From Alphaproteobacteria bacterium (GTDB lineage Bacteria > Pseudomonadota > Alphaproteobacteria > JAJFFI01), in assembly GCA_030066595.1 (NCBI GenBank), contig JASJBI010000037.1, forward strand, positions 33,246 to 97,245: DNA of 64,000 bases, read 5' to 3'. Both the position numbers and the translations under genes were made by a program. The notes under the pieces were generated by a model. It saw only the letters and a program-made list of their open reading frames with translations. It had not been told where the DNA came from and made no database searches. Shown piece after piece: positions 1-8,525 of the stretch. The first letter of the stretch is position 1; every line of letters starts with the position of its first letter.

Positions 1-61
1 GGTCCGTTCCGACGAGCGCGAGCACCAAGCTGGCGCCGCAACGATGGAGAGGAGAAGCGAA

Positions 62-454
62 ATGCGCTTAAGACTCACAGCGGTCGTTCTGGCCTTGGCG
101 CTGGCACCAAGCCTCGCCGCCGCCGTCGAGGAGGCGGACTTCAAGCTCTTGCACACCGAGGACCTGCTGGACGTCTGCGCTGCGGGTCCGAACAGTCCCC
201 TGCACAGACAAGCGGCCAATTTCTGCATCGCCTATATCGAGGGGGCCGTGGACTATCACGACGCCATATCGGCGCACAAGCAGATGGAACGGCTGATCTG
301 CTATCCATCCGATGTGACACGCACGCAGGGGGTGCAGGCATTCGTTGAGTGGGCACAAGCGAACAAGAGCGACACCAAGCTGATGCGCGAGGCCACCGTG
401 GTCGGCGTGGTGCGGGCGCTCGCGGCGAAATGGCCCTGCAAAAAGAAGAAGTAG
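62..454 (+). CDS. Rap1a/Tai-family small secreted protein
   Basis: A 130-residue protein with a signal peptide (about residues 1-21) and four later cysteines, in the contexts LLDVC, FCIAYIEG, ICYPSDVT and a C-terminal KWPC. This spacing and the FCIAYIEG / VTRTQ / WPC pattern match the Rap1a/Tai immunity-protein domain, whose members are periplasmic and disulfide-bonded; the founding members neutralise type VI amidase effectors. No effector or type VI gene lies nearby, so a role in immunity is not supported here and many alphaproteobacterial homologues are orphans. The ATG at 62 was chosen over the one at 44 because the GGAGAGGAG ribosome-binding sequence lies between them. Confidence 0.75.
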   Translation: MRLRLTAVVLALALAPSLAAAVEEADFKLLHTEDLLDVCAAGPNSPLHRQAANFCIAYIEGAVDYHDAISAHKQMERLICYPSDVTRTQGVQAFVEWAQANKSDTKLMREATVVGVVRALAAKWPCKKKK

Positions 455-515
455 GGGCGCGGGGCTTCGAAGCTTAGCGGTTGACAGCAAACATCAATAA
501 TTCAGGAGGGGAATC

Positions 516-743
516 ATGCATCGTTTCATTTTGACTCTCGGCTTTGTCGGGGCGCTGGCCGTAGCCGGATGTGGAGAAACTACGGGCGAGCGCACGCTCA
601 GCGGCGGCGCCATCGGCGCGGCCGGCGGCGCGGCCATTGGCGCGATGGCGGGTAGCCCGGGGATCGGCGCGGCGGCCGGCGCGGGCGCGGGCCTGCTGGG
701 CGGCTTTCTCTACGACCAGCACAAGAAGGGCAACATCGACTAG
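516..743 (+). CDS. glycine-zipper lipoprotein
   Basis: A 75-residue protein with a lipoprotein signal and lipobox ending at Cys19 (AVAGC), followed by alternating Gly/Ala from about residue 29 to 65, the pattern of glycine-zipper membrane-inserting segments, and a short charged tail. It is probably anchored in the outer membrane with the zipper packed in the bilayer. A strong ribosome-binding site (AGGAGGGGA) precedes the ATG. It stands alone between the Rap1a-like gene and the convergent MCE operon. The specific role is unknown; family members are usually stress-related envelope lipoproteins. Confidence 0.7.
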   Translation: MHRFILTLGFVGALAVAGCGETTGERTLSGGAIGAAGGAAIGAMAGSPGIGAAAGAGAGLLGGFLYDQHKKGNID

Positions 744-793
744 CGCAGGACGCGCGGGGCGGGCTACGGCCGGCCCTCCGGAACGTTAAGCGG

Positions 794-1444
794 TCATCGG
801 GGCCGCGGCTTCTTGGCGATCTCGGCGGCGATTTCGCGGCTCCAGTCGGCGAGCGCCTCGCTCATCGCCTTGGCGGTGGCGTTGACGTCCGGCCCCGGCG
901 GCTGGTCGGCCACGGGCGGCCCGTCGGTCACCGGCTTGCTGATGCGCGTCTTGCGGGTCATGATCAAGAAGTCGCCGTCCTCGCCGAACAGGCTCCACAG
1001 CGCGACCAGATAGACGTTGCCATCGGTGTCCCGGTCGAAGCGGATCACCTCGGCGCTGACCTGATAGTCGATCGGCACGCCCCGGCGGACCGGCGAGAAG
1101 GCGATCTGTTCGGTTCCCAGCAGGATCGACAGGTTCTCCGCCAGCACGAAGGTCACGCGGTCCCCGAGCGAGCCGGTCCATTTGTCGAAATCCAGCACGT
1201 CGACCTTGTTGGACGCCACCCGGACCACGACCTCGGGGCGGTCGACGTACTCCGGCAGGTCGATGGGCCCCACCCCGATGGCGAGCTTGGCCGTCTCCGG
1301 CGACGGCGTCGCGGCCGCCTTGACGTCGCCAAGCGAGGTCAGCGTGTAAAAGCGCGACGGCGGCGACTCGCCGCAGGCGCCCAGAATGGCGACTGCCGCG
1401 ACGACCGTCGCGACCGCAAGTGCGTTGACTCCTCCGCGCATCAT
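794..1444 (-). CDS. MCE system auxiliary lipoprotein (PqiC/DUF330-like)
   Basis: A 216-residue lipoprotein with lipobox ILGAC (Cys24). The mature part resembles the ABC-type transport auxiliary lipoprotein family, the outer-membrane-facing component of MCE/Pqi/Mla lipid transporters (SRFYTLTS start, PEYVDRPEVVVR strand, and the central FDKWTGSLGDRV segment). It is the last gene of a four-gene operon; its start codon directly follows the stop codon of the MCE gene, so it is almost certainly translationally coupled. A paralogue ends the second MCE operon at 39330-39989. Confidence 0.82.
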   Translation of the reverse strand: MMRGGVNALAVATVVAAVAILGACGESPPSRFYTLTSLGDVKAAATPSPETAKLAIGVGPIDLPEYVDRPEVVVRVASNKVDVLDFDKWTGSLGDRVTFVLAENLSILLGTEQIAFSPVRRGVPIDYQVSAEVIRFDRDTDGNVYLVALWSLFGEDGDFLIMTRKTRISKPVTDGPPVADQPPGPDVNATAKAMSEALADWSREIAAEIAKKPRPR

Positions 1445-2434
1445 TTATCTCCTTCTGCCGCCCCTGCCCTGGATCAGCGCCTCGGGGTTGCGCTTCAAGA
1501 TCTCGGCGAAGTCCCGGATCGACCGGGCCGCCGCCGAAAGATCGTTGAGCGTCCGGCTCAGGGTCGATCCGGGCTCCGCGATCTGCTCGTAGGTTCTGAG
1601 CGTGCTGCGCCCCTGCGACATCGTGGACCGGAACGCCCGGCCCGATGGCTCGACCTCGCTGTCGATGATCCGCATGGTCTTGCGCGCCTGGCCCAACGTC
1701 ACGCTCACTTCGTTGGAGAGCGGATCCACCTGCGCATCGATACCGCGGGCCAGCTGGCCGACATCATCGGCCGCCCCCTGCACGCTCGTGGACACCGGCG
1801 CGACCTCGTCGTCGACGCTCTTTGCCAACCCGCCAACATTGTCCATGGCCCTGCGGAAGGACGCGATGGCCTCGCGCAACTCGCCCGAACCGGCGAGTTC
1901 CTGGATCTTCTTCAGGGTGTCGTCGACGGTCAGCGTCAGCTCCTTGAACTTGGACGGAATGGCCGGAATCTGCTCATGTTCGGTCTCGACGTCGACGAGA
2001 TTGACCGGGGTCTCGGGGCTGAACCTGAGCTGGACGATCCGTTGCCCGGTGACCAGGCTCTGGGTCTCGAGCTGCGCCCTCAGTCCGACATTCACGAGGT
2101 CGATGGCGTTGACATCTTCCCAGTCCTTCTTGTCCTTGGCGGTCCGTTGCACGCGGTCGCGCAGGATCTCAACGGTGACGGGAATGAGCACGTCCAGGGT
2201 GTCGACATCGGCGACCACCCTAATATCGACCACCTCGCCGAGGCGCACGCCGCGGAAGGTCACGGGGGAGCCGACGGTGAGGCCGCCCACCGATTCCGGA
2301 AAGAAGATCACATATCTTTCCTTTTGCGCAAACAGGGCGCCGCCGGTGCTGAAGACGACGATGGCGGTGATCATCAGAATGATGGCCCCGATGACGAAGC
2401 CGCCGACCACCTTGGGGTTCGCTTTCGCACTCAT
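1445..2434 (-). CDS. MlaD-family MCE protein
   Basis: A 329-residue protein with one N-terminal transmembrane helix (about residues 9-30), an MCE domain (about 40-145, with GGLTVGSPVTFRGVRLGEV) and a long helical C-terminal region of about 170 residues ending in a basic Arg/Gly tail. MCE proteins form hexameric rings in the periplasm that bind phospholipids and connect an inner-membrane ABC core to outer-membrane partners. The length is well above E. coli MlaD (183 residues), the extra being the helical tail. It lies 180 bp downstream of the permease gene, a loose spacing for this operon. Confidence 0.88.
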   Translation of the reverse strand: MSAKANPKVVGGFVIGAIILMITAIVVFSTGGALFAQKERYVIFFPESVGGLTVGSPVTFRGVRLGEVVDIRVVADVDTLDVLIPVTVEILRDRVQRTAKDKKDWEDVNAIDLVNVGLRAQLETQSLVTGQRIVQLRFSPETPVNLVDVETEHEQIPAIPSKFKELTLTVDDTLKKIQELAGSGELREAIASFRRAMDNVGGLAKSVDDEVAPVSTSVQGAADDVGQLARGIDAQVDPLSNEVSVTLGQARKTMRIIDSEVEPSGRAFRSTMSQGRSTLRTYEQIAEPGSTLSRTLNDLSAAARSIRDFAEILKRNPEALIQGRGGRRR

Positions 2435-2614
2435 ATCTTGCTCGCCCTCCCCCGCGTAGGCTTAGGAATAATAGACGCGAAACGCGCGCCGTCGCCACTC
2501 ATCCAAGCCCACTCTCCAACTCCATGGAATTGCTTGTTTTCTGCCGTTCGCCAAGGCCGGACGCTACACTGTGCGAGGCGCTCGTTGACCGTACCAGCCA
2601 CCATCCGCCAGCCC

Positions 2615-3766
2615 CTAGATCCCGACCGCGTACAACAGGACGTCGATGACGCCGTTCGCGACGATGATCATGGTGATGGCCAGGACCACGGCGGAGGTGG
2701 CGGCCTCGCCGACGGCCGAGGCGCTGCGCCCGCATTGGATACCGCGCATGCAGCCGGCTTCCGCCACGATCGCCCCATAGATGGCCGCTTTCACCACCCC
2801 GATGATGATCTGAGTGAGCGTGAGCGACTTGACGAGCTGTTCGAAATACAGGGTCGACGTTAGGTCGAGCATGAACACGGCGACGATAAATCCGCCGAAG
2901 ATGCCCATCAGGATGGAATAGAGACAGAGCAGCGGCATCATGGCGACAAGCGCCAGGTAGCGCGGCAGCACCAGGAATTCCATCGGCTTGAGTCCGAAGG
3001 TGCTCAGCGCGTCGATCTCCTCGTTGACCTGCATGGTGCCGAGTTGCGCGGCGTAGGCGGCGCCAGTGCGCCCGGCCATGATGATCCCCGTCATGATGGC
3101 GGCCATCTCGCGCGCCATGCCGATGCCCACCAGGTTGGCCACGAAGATCTCCGCCCCGAACAGCTCGAGCTGCTGGGCGCCAACGAAGGCGAGGATCAGC
3201 CCGACCAGGAAGGAGATCAGGGACACGATGGGCAGCGCCTGCGCGCCGGCTTCCTGCATGTAGAGCAGAACGTCGGAGCCTTGATAGCGGGCCTTGCGCC
3301 GCAGCGCCTGGCCCATCGCCACGGCCATCTCCCCTTGGAAGCTGATCAGTTCTCCCAGGGCCTGGACCATGCCGATGGCTTCCTGGCCGGCCTGTGCCAG
3401 GAAACCCAGCGAGGCCTTTTCGCTGCGCGCATCCGTCGGCGGCACGGCGGCGGCGAGCTTCAGCAGGCTGCGCACGCCGTCGGGCAGGCCCGCCGCGTCT
3501 GCCTCGATCTTCTCCGCCTCGCAAAGCCTATCGATGCCGACGACAAATGCGAGGAGGCTTGAATCCCAGGCCTGCAGATCCTGCGTGTCGAAGGCGATGC
3601 GTTTGACGGGCGTTCCCCCGGAGATCTCGGCGCGCACGGTGTCGAGCGAAGGCGGTTTCGTGGCGATCGTCCAGCTGCCGGAGAACCGGAGCAGCAGGCT
3701 GTCCGGGCTGGGACGGCTGAGACTCAGCTCGCCGACCCCACTGGCTTGGTCCGTCGTCACCGCCAT
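2615..3766 (-). CDS. MlaE-family ABC permease with N-terminal STAS domain
   Basis: A 383-residue protein in which an N-terminal STAS-like domain (about residues 12-110) is fused to an MlaE/YrbE permease (about 160-383) with five predicted membrane segments. Permease hallmarks include FGAEIFVANLVGIGMARE and the GLKPMEFLVLPRYLA loop. In E. coli the STAS protein MlaB is a separate subunit that controls the ATPase; here it is built into the permease, which is common in alphaproteobacteria. It sits between the ATPase (4736-3918) and the MCE gene. The paralogue at 36165-37325 has the same fusion. Confidence 0.88.
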   Translation of the reverse strand: MAVTTDQASGVGELSLSRPSPDSLLLRFSGSWTIATKPPSLDTVRAEISGGTPVKRIAFDTQDLQAWDSSLLAFVVGIDRLCEAEKIEADAAGLPDGVRSLLKLAAAVPPTDARSEKASLGFLAQAGQEAIGMVQALGELISFQGEMAVAMGQALRRKARYQGSDVLLYMQEAGAQALPIVSLISFLVGLILAFVGAQQLELFGAEIFVANLVGIGMAREMAAIMTGIIMAGRTGAAYAAQLGTMQVNEEIDALSTFGLKPMEFLVLPRYLALVAMMPLLCLYSILMGIFGGFIVAVFMLDLTSTLYFEQLVKSLTLTQIIIGVVKAAIYGAIVAEAGCMRGIQCGRSASAVGEAATSAVVLAITMIIVANGVIDVLLYAVGI

Positions 3767-3917
3767 CGTGCGCCCCCTCTCGGCTCACGCCGCTGCGATT
3801 CCCCAAGAGCTAAGGGTGCGGAAGAGATAGGCCCCGTCAAGATTCCTAAAGTCATAGCGCCTGCGCGTGTTGGCATATCCGCAGCGGGGTTGGGGACCGG
3901 CGCCAGCGCCACGCCCG

Positions 3918-4736
3918 CTAAGCCGCCTTCTCCTTGCCGCCGCGGGTGAGAAAGGCGCGCACTTTGGGGTCGGGGCACTCCGTCACCAGGCGCTTGGGGT
4001 CGCCGGCCGCGATCATGGTCTTGCTCACGTTGTCCAGATAGACCGAGTTGTCTGCCACCGTGAAGATACTGGGCAGCTCGTGCGTCACCATGATCATGGT
4101 CGCGCCCAGGCTGTCACGCAGGTCCAGGATCAGGTCGTCCAGCCGGGACGAGGTGATGGGATCGAGCCCGGCCGACGGCTCGTCAAACATGAGGAACTCG
4201 GGATCGAGCGCCAGCCCGCGCGCGACACCGGCCCGCTTGCGCATGCCGCCGCTGATCTCCGACGGGTAGAAGTCCTCGTAACCGGCCAGGCCGACCAGGG
4301 CGAGCTTGAGCTTGGCCAGCTCCAGGATCTCCTTCGCGTCCAGGTCGGTATAGGTCTGCAGCGGGAGGGCGATGTTCTCGGCGAGCGTCAGCGAGCTCCA
4401 CAGGGCACCGCTTTGATAGACCACGCCGCACTTGCGTTTGAGCTGCTCCTGTTCGTCGGACGGCGCCTCCCAGAAGCTCGTGCCGTCGAGAAAGACCTGA
4501 CCCTGGGCCGGCTCCTTGAGGCCGGCGAGCGTGCGCATGACGGTGGTCTTGCCGCAGCCACTGCCGCCCATGAGGACGAAGATCTCGCCGCGCTTGACGG
4601 TGAAGGTGAGCTTGCTCTGGATCAGCAAATCGCCATAGCGGAGCTCCACGTCGCGGACCACGATCGCGTCGTCCGGCCCGATCGCGCCAGCTGTCGCCGC
4701 GGCGGGCTCGGCCTGTCCTGCGTCTTGCTCGGTCAC
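3918..4736 (-). CDS. MlaF-type ABC transporter ATPase
   Basis: A 272-residue nucleotide-binding subunit with Walker A GGSGCGKTT, Q-loop region, signature ISGGMRKRAGVARG and Walker B LMFDEPSAGLDP. The SGGM(R/K)KR signature is typical of MlaF/Mkl ATPases of MCE systems rather than of amino acid importers. It is the first gene of the minus-strand operon ATPase - permease - MCE - lipoprotein. In the second MCE operon of this window the order differs (permease first), so the two operons were not produced by a simple recent duplication. Confidence 0.88.
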   Translation of the reverse strand: MTEQDAGQAEPAAATAGAIGPDDAIVVRDVELRYGDLLIQSKLTFTVKRGEIFVLMGGSGCGKTTVMRTLAGLKEPAQGQVFLDGTSFWEAPSDEQEQLKRKCGVVYQSGALWSSLTLAENIALPLQTYTDLDAKEILELAKLKLALVGLAGYEDFYPSEISGGMRKRAGVARGLALDPEFLMFDEPSAGLDPITSSRLDDLILDLRDSLGATMIMVTHELPSIFTVADNSVYLDNVSKTMIAAGDPKRLVTECPDPKVRAFLTRGGKEKAA

Positions 4737-4951
4737 GGCGGGCTCATGCTCCTGCTGCTGACACGGCTACACTATCGCGTGCCGTCGGGCGGCACGCAAC
4801 AGGGAGCGGGTTCGCGTAGGCTATCGACGTTCGCCCGTACCCTGTTGACGGGGAAAGAGAAGTCGGACCGCCTGACTCGACGGGTTGTTGAGCGGCCGCG
4901 ACATCTGCTAGAGCACTCCCTGGTCCCAAGTCCAACTCTGCGAGGTCGCGG

Positions 4952-5260
4952 ATGCTCTCACACGCCAAACAACTGCTCCTGGTCACGGCCCTCTTCGCCC
5001 TCGCGGCGCCGGCGCAGGCCGGCATGTTCGGAGACCTGCCCGACGTCATCATTTGTAGCGTCGGCAAGTTGAAAGCGGCGGTGTACATCGACGAAGTGCG
5101 AGAAGACGGGACGGCATTCTACAAGCCGCTCGGCAACAGACCGGTCCAGCTCGAGGTCGGGCCGGACCGGGTCGTGCGCAAGGAAAACCTGCCGAGCTGC
5201 AACGACGTCACGCTGGACGAGCTGCGCAAACAGGGCCGCGCCTTCGACCTCGTGAAGTAA
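4952..5260 (+). CDS. small secreted protein of unknown function
   Basis: A 102-residue protein with a clear signal peptide (about residues 1-23, cleavage after AQA). The mature part is about 80 residues, rich in charged residues, with two cysteines (IICSVG and LPSCND) that could form a disulfide. I do not recognise the family. It is divergent from the MCE operon (215 bp apart) and is followed by an inverted repeat. Confidence 0.55.
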   Translation: MLSHAKQLLLVTALFALAAPAQAGMFGDLPDVIICSVGKLKAAVYIDEVREDGTAFYKPLGNRPVQLEVGPDRVVRKENLPSCNDVTLDELRKQGRAFDLVK

Positions 5261-5307
5261 CTGCGCGGCACGGGTGCGCCCGCGCACCTCGTCCGTCGAG
5301 ACGCCGC

Positions 5308-5368
5308 CTTCATCCTGAGGGGGCCTGTAAGGCCGTCTCGAAGGAGAAGGCGGCTCCTTAGGATGAAG
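5308..5368. repeat. interspersed palindromic repeat
   Basis: Arms CTTCATCCTGAGG (5308-5320) and CCTTAGGATGAAG (5356-5368) are inverted, 12 of 13 positions pairing. Around and inside them are GTCGAGACGCCGCC and CGTCTCGAAGG, giving a nested imperfect hairpin. The CATCCTGAGG / GTCTCGAAGG combination resembles a palindromic element scattered in intergenic regions of many alphaproteobacteria (recalled, not searched). It sits between a plus-strand gene and a minus-strand gene end, so it could also act as a bidirectional transcript end. Confidence 0.5.
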
Positions 5369-5393
5369 TGCGCGGGTGAGGCTACGCACAGCT

Positions 5394-8300
5394 CTATGCC
5401 GTCGCGGGTGCTGCGGCGGCGGTCGAAGGTTCATCTGGGATCTTCAGGTTGTAGAGCGTCGCATAGAGCGTCGGCGCCAGCACCATGGTCAGGATCGTAC
5501 CGAAGGCGAGGCCGCCCATGATGGTCGCCGCCATGGCCACCCAGAAGACATCCTGCAAGAGCGGAATGACGCCGAGCACCGTGGTCGCCGCGGCGAGCGC
5601 TACGGGACGCACGCGCGAGATGGCGGCATCGATCATCGCCTGATAGCGGTCCTTGCCCTCCTTGAGCTCCTCTTCGACCTGATCGAACAGGACGATGGCG
5701 TTCTTCATCATCATGCCGATCAGGCTCATGCCCCCCAGGAGCGCCATGAATCCGAACGGTGTGTTCGTGAGCAGCAGGCTCCAGGTGACGCCGATGATGG
5801 CGAAGGGAACCGTGAGGACGATGATCAGCGGCGGGCGCACCTGGTTGTAGAGCGCCACCAATATCAGGAGCATCACCGCGATCATCGGGATGACCCCGGG
5901 GATCAACGCCGTCTGAGAATCGACCGTATCCTCCCACTCACCGCCCCAGTCCCAGCGGTAGCCAGGCGGCATCTTGATCGCCTCGAGCTGGGCCAGGACG
6001 TCGTTCCGCAACTCGGGAAGCGTCGCGCCGGGGATGGGATTGGCCTGCACCTTGACGGCCCGGCGCCGGTCGCGCCGGCGAATTGTCGGATCTTCCCACT
6101 GGGTCACGATGCCTCTTGTGACCTGCGCGAGCGGAATGGGGTCGGTCGCCAGCGGCGGCCGCACCTGCAACAGGGGCAGGCCGTTCAGGTTCCTCCGTTC
6201 CTCTTCGACGTGGCGCAGGACGATCGGGATCAGATGGTCCCGCTCGCGATAGAGGCCGACCTGGCGGCCGTCGAAGGCGCGCTTGGAGGCCCGGGCAATA
6301 TCGTCGCGCGTCACCGCGGACCAGCGGCCGCGCTCCTGGCTGTATTCGGGCACGACCTTCTGCACGCGTTCGACCCAGTCGGTGCGCGAATAGGCCGTCA
6401 ACGGGCTTTGCTCCATTACGGAGATGAACTCTCCGGCCAGGTTGCGCAGGACGCCGGGATCGGCCACGGCCGGGCCGCTCACGCGGATCTCGAACTTCCA
6501 GGTCTTGCTCGGCCCGACGTCGTACTTGCGGAGCGGGATCAGGAAATCCGGGTAGGTTTCTTTGAACCAGGGCTCAAGATCCGCCATGATGGCGTCGATT
6601 TCCTTGAAGTCCTTCACGTTGACGACGAGCTGCGCGTAACTCCCGTTCGGGTCCTCGGGCTCGACCGGCAGGTAGAAGCGTGGCGGTCCCTGTCCGACAA
6701 AGCTTGCGACGCTCTCGACCCGCTCGTCGGCCATGAGCTTCTTCTCGGCCAGGCGGAGCTGCTCGCCGAGGGTTTCGATGCGTGTGCTCTGCGGCGCCCG
6801 GAAGTCGATCATGAACTTCGTCATGGACGATGCCGGAAAGAACATCTGGGTCACCTGCCCGAACCCGATAAAGGACACAACTAGAAGCGCCACCATGCCG
6901 CCGAGGGTAAAGACGCGATAGCGCATGGCGCCGATCAGAAGCTGGCGATACTTCCGGTAGAACCCGCCGCCATAGGGATCGGCCTGGGCGCCTTTCTTCG
7001 GCTCGGGCAGCATGTCGATGCACTGGACCGGGGTCAGCGTCAGGGACACCACCCAGCTGATGATGAGCGAGATCGCCACCACGATCATCAGCGCCTGGCA
7101 GTATTCGCCGGTGCTCTCGGGCGATGCGGAGATCGGAAAAAAGGCCATCACCGCGATCACCGTCGCGCCCAAGAGCGGCATGGCCGGCTTGGACGCGGCC
7201 TCCACCGCCGCCTTCACACGGTCCATCCCCTGCTGCATGCGGACCGCGGCGCCGTCGGCAACGACGATCGAGTTGTCGACCATCATGCCGAGCGCGATGA
7301 CCAGGGCGCCCAGCGACATCCGGTGCAGGTCGATCCCCATGATCGACATCACGATGAAGGTGCCGAGAACGGTCGCGACCAGGCCGCAGCCGATGATCAG
7401 GCCCATGCGCCAGCCCATGAAGAGCGTGAGCACGACAAGGACAATGAGGACCGCTTCAATGAAGTTGGTGACGAAGCTGTCGACCGCCGCGTCGACGATG
7501 TCCGATTGCCAATGCACCCGAAAGACCTCGATCCCGACCGGCATCAAGGGGACGAGCTCCTCGAGCTTCTCGTCGATGGCTTGTCCCACCGTGACGATGT
7601 TGACGCCCGGGCGGTTGGTGATGGAAATGCCGATGGCGGGCACGCCGTTGTACCGCATCAAGGCGGGCGGCGGTTCGGCATGGCCACGGCGGATCGTGCC
7701 GATGTCCCGGATGCGGATGAGCTCGTACCCGGTCGATGTCTCCTTCCCCCGGTGGGTGCTTTGCAAGCTGTCCGTCAAGGTGGGACGGACGATCAGGTCG
7801 CCGATGTCCTCGGGCGATCGGAAGGCCCCGGTGGGTGCGATCCTGAAGCGCTTGCTCTGCAGGTTCACCTTTCCGGCGTCCACCACCATGTTCTGCTGTT
7901 GCAGCGTATTCTCGATGCTCTCGTCGCTGAGCCCGAGCTGGGCGAGCTGCGACTGCCTGACGTCGAGATAGATGACCTTGGGCTGAACACCCCACAAATC
8001 TGCGCGGGCCACGCCCTTGACGAGAACCAGCTCTTTTCTGAGCGCCTTGGTGAATTCCTCGAGCTGCGCCGGAGAGAAGCCGTCGCCGACGACGGCAAGC
8101 TGAAATCCGTAGACGTCGCCGAAATCGTCGAAGATTTGCGGGCGGCCGGCGCCCGGCGGCAGCTCCGCCTCCACCTCGCGCACCCTCCGGCGCATCTCGT
8201 CCCAGACCTGAGGCAGCTTGTCGCTCCAGTAATTCGGCAAGATCTGGAGCTTGATCTCCGAGGTGCCGTCCCACGAGCTGGATTCGACGAACTTGAGCTG

Positions 8301-8525
8301 CTTGAGCTCCTGAAGCTTGGTCTCGATGCGGTCGGTAACTTCGAGCTCCACCTCCGCAGGGCTGGCGCCGGGATATTGGGTGATGATCTTCGCGTCCTTG
8401 ACCGTGAAGTTCGGATCCTCGAGCTGCCCCAGAGAATCGAAAGCCGCCACCCCGCCCAAGACAAGAAGCAGCGCGGCGAAATAGGTGACAAGCTTCTTCT
8501 CGACAGCAAATTGGGCGATGCTCAT
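5394..8525 (-). CDS. RND efflux pump, inner-membrane subunit (first copy)
   Basis: A 1043-residue AcrB-type resistance-nodulation-division pump, full length for the family, with an N-terminal helix, two large periplasmic loops and two blocks of six membrane helices. The TM4 proton-relay motif reads MMVDNSIVVAD, i.e. Asp-Asn where AcrB has Asp-Asp; this is usual in the TriC/MexK-like subgroup. The start at 8525 (MSIAQFAVEKK) was chosen because it overlaps the adaptor stop codon in an ATGA quartet; the longer reading frame upstream is inside the adaptor gene. Substrates cannot be read from sequence. No outer-membrane channel gene is in the operon. Confidence 0.9.
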   Translation of the reverse strand: MSIAQFAVEKKLVTYFAALLLVLGGVAAFDSLGQLEDPNFTVKDAKIITQYPGASPAEVELEVTDRIETKLQELKQLKFVESSSWDGTSEIKLQILPNYWSDKLPQVWDEMRRRVREVEAELPPGAGRPQIFDDFGDVYGFQLAVVGDGFSPAQLEEFTKALRKELVLVKGVARADLWGVQPKVIYLDVRQSQLAQLGLSDESIENTLQQQNMVVDAGKVNLQSKRFRIAPTGAFRSPEDIGDLIVRPTLTDSLQSTHRGKETSTGYELIRIRDIGTIRRGHAEPPPALMRYNGVPAIGISITNRPGVNIVTVGQAIDEKLEELVPLMPVGIEVFRVHWQSDIVDAAVDSFVTNFIEAVLIVLVVLTLFMGWRMGLIIGCGLVATVLGTFIVMSIMGIDLHRMSLGALVIALGMMVDNSIVVADGAAVRMQQGMDRVKAAVEAASKPAMPLLGATVIAVMAFFPISASPESTGEYCQALMIVVAISLIISWVVSLTLTPVQCIDMLPEPKKGAQADPYGGGFYRKYRQLLIGAMRYRVFTLGGMVALLVVSFIGFGQVTQMFFPASSMTKFMIDFRAPQSTRIETLGEQLRLAEKKLMADERVESVASFVGQGPPRFYLPVEPEDPNGSYAQLVVNVKDFKEIDAIMADLEPWFKETYPDFLIPLRKYDVGPSKTWKFEIRVSGPAVADPGVLRNLAGEFISVMEQSPLTAYSRTDWVERVQKVVPEYSQERGRWSAVTRDDIARASKRAFDGRQVGLYRERDHLIPIVLRHVEEERRNLNGLPLLQVRPPLATDPIPLAQVTRGIVTQWEDPTIRRRDRRRAVKVQANPIPGATLPELRNDVLAQLEAIKMPPGYRWDWGGEWEDTVDSQTALIPGVIPMIAVMLLILVALYNQVRPPLIIVLTVPFAIIGVTWSLLLTNTPFGFMALLGGMSLIGMMMKNAIVLFDQVEEELKEGKDRYQAMIDAAISRVRPVALAAATTVLGVIPLLQDVFWVAMAATIMGGLAFGTILTMVLAPTLYATLYNLKIPDEPSTAAAAPATA

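Noticed and set aside
5376..6884. Long plus-strand open frame of about 500 codons
   Set aside because: It is antisense to the RND pump gene, is rich in His/Arg/Asp with no fold, and arises from the high GC content. The same holds for the frames at 9857-12439, 17931-20165 and 50553-52631.
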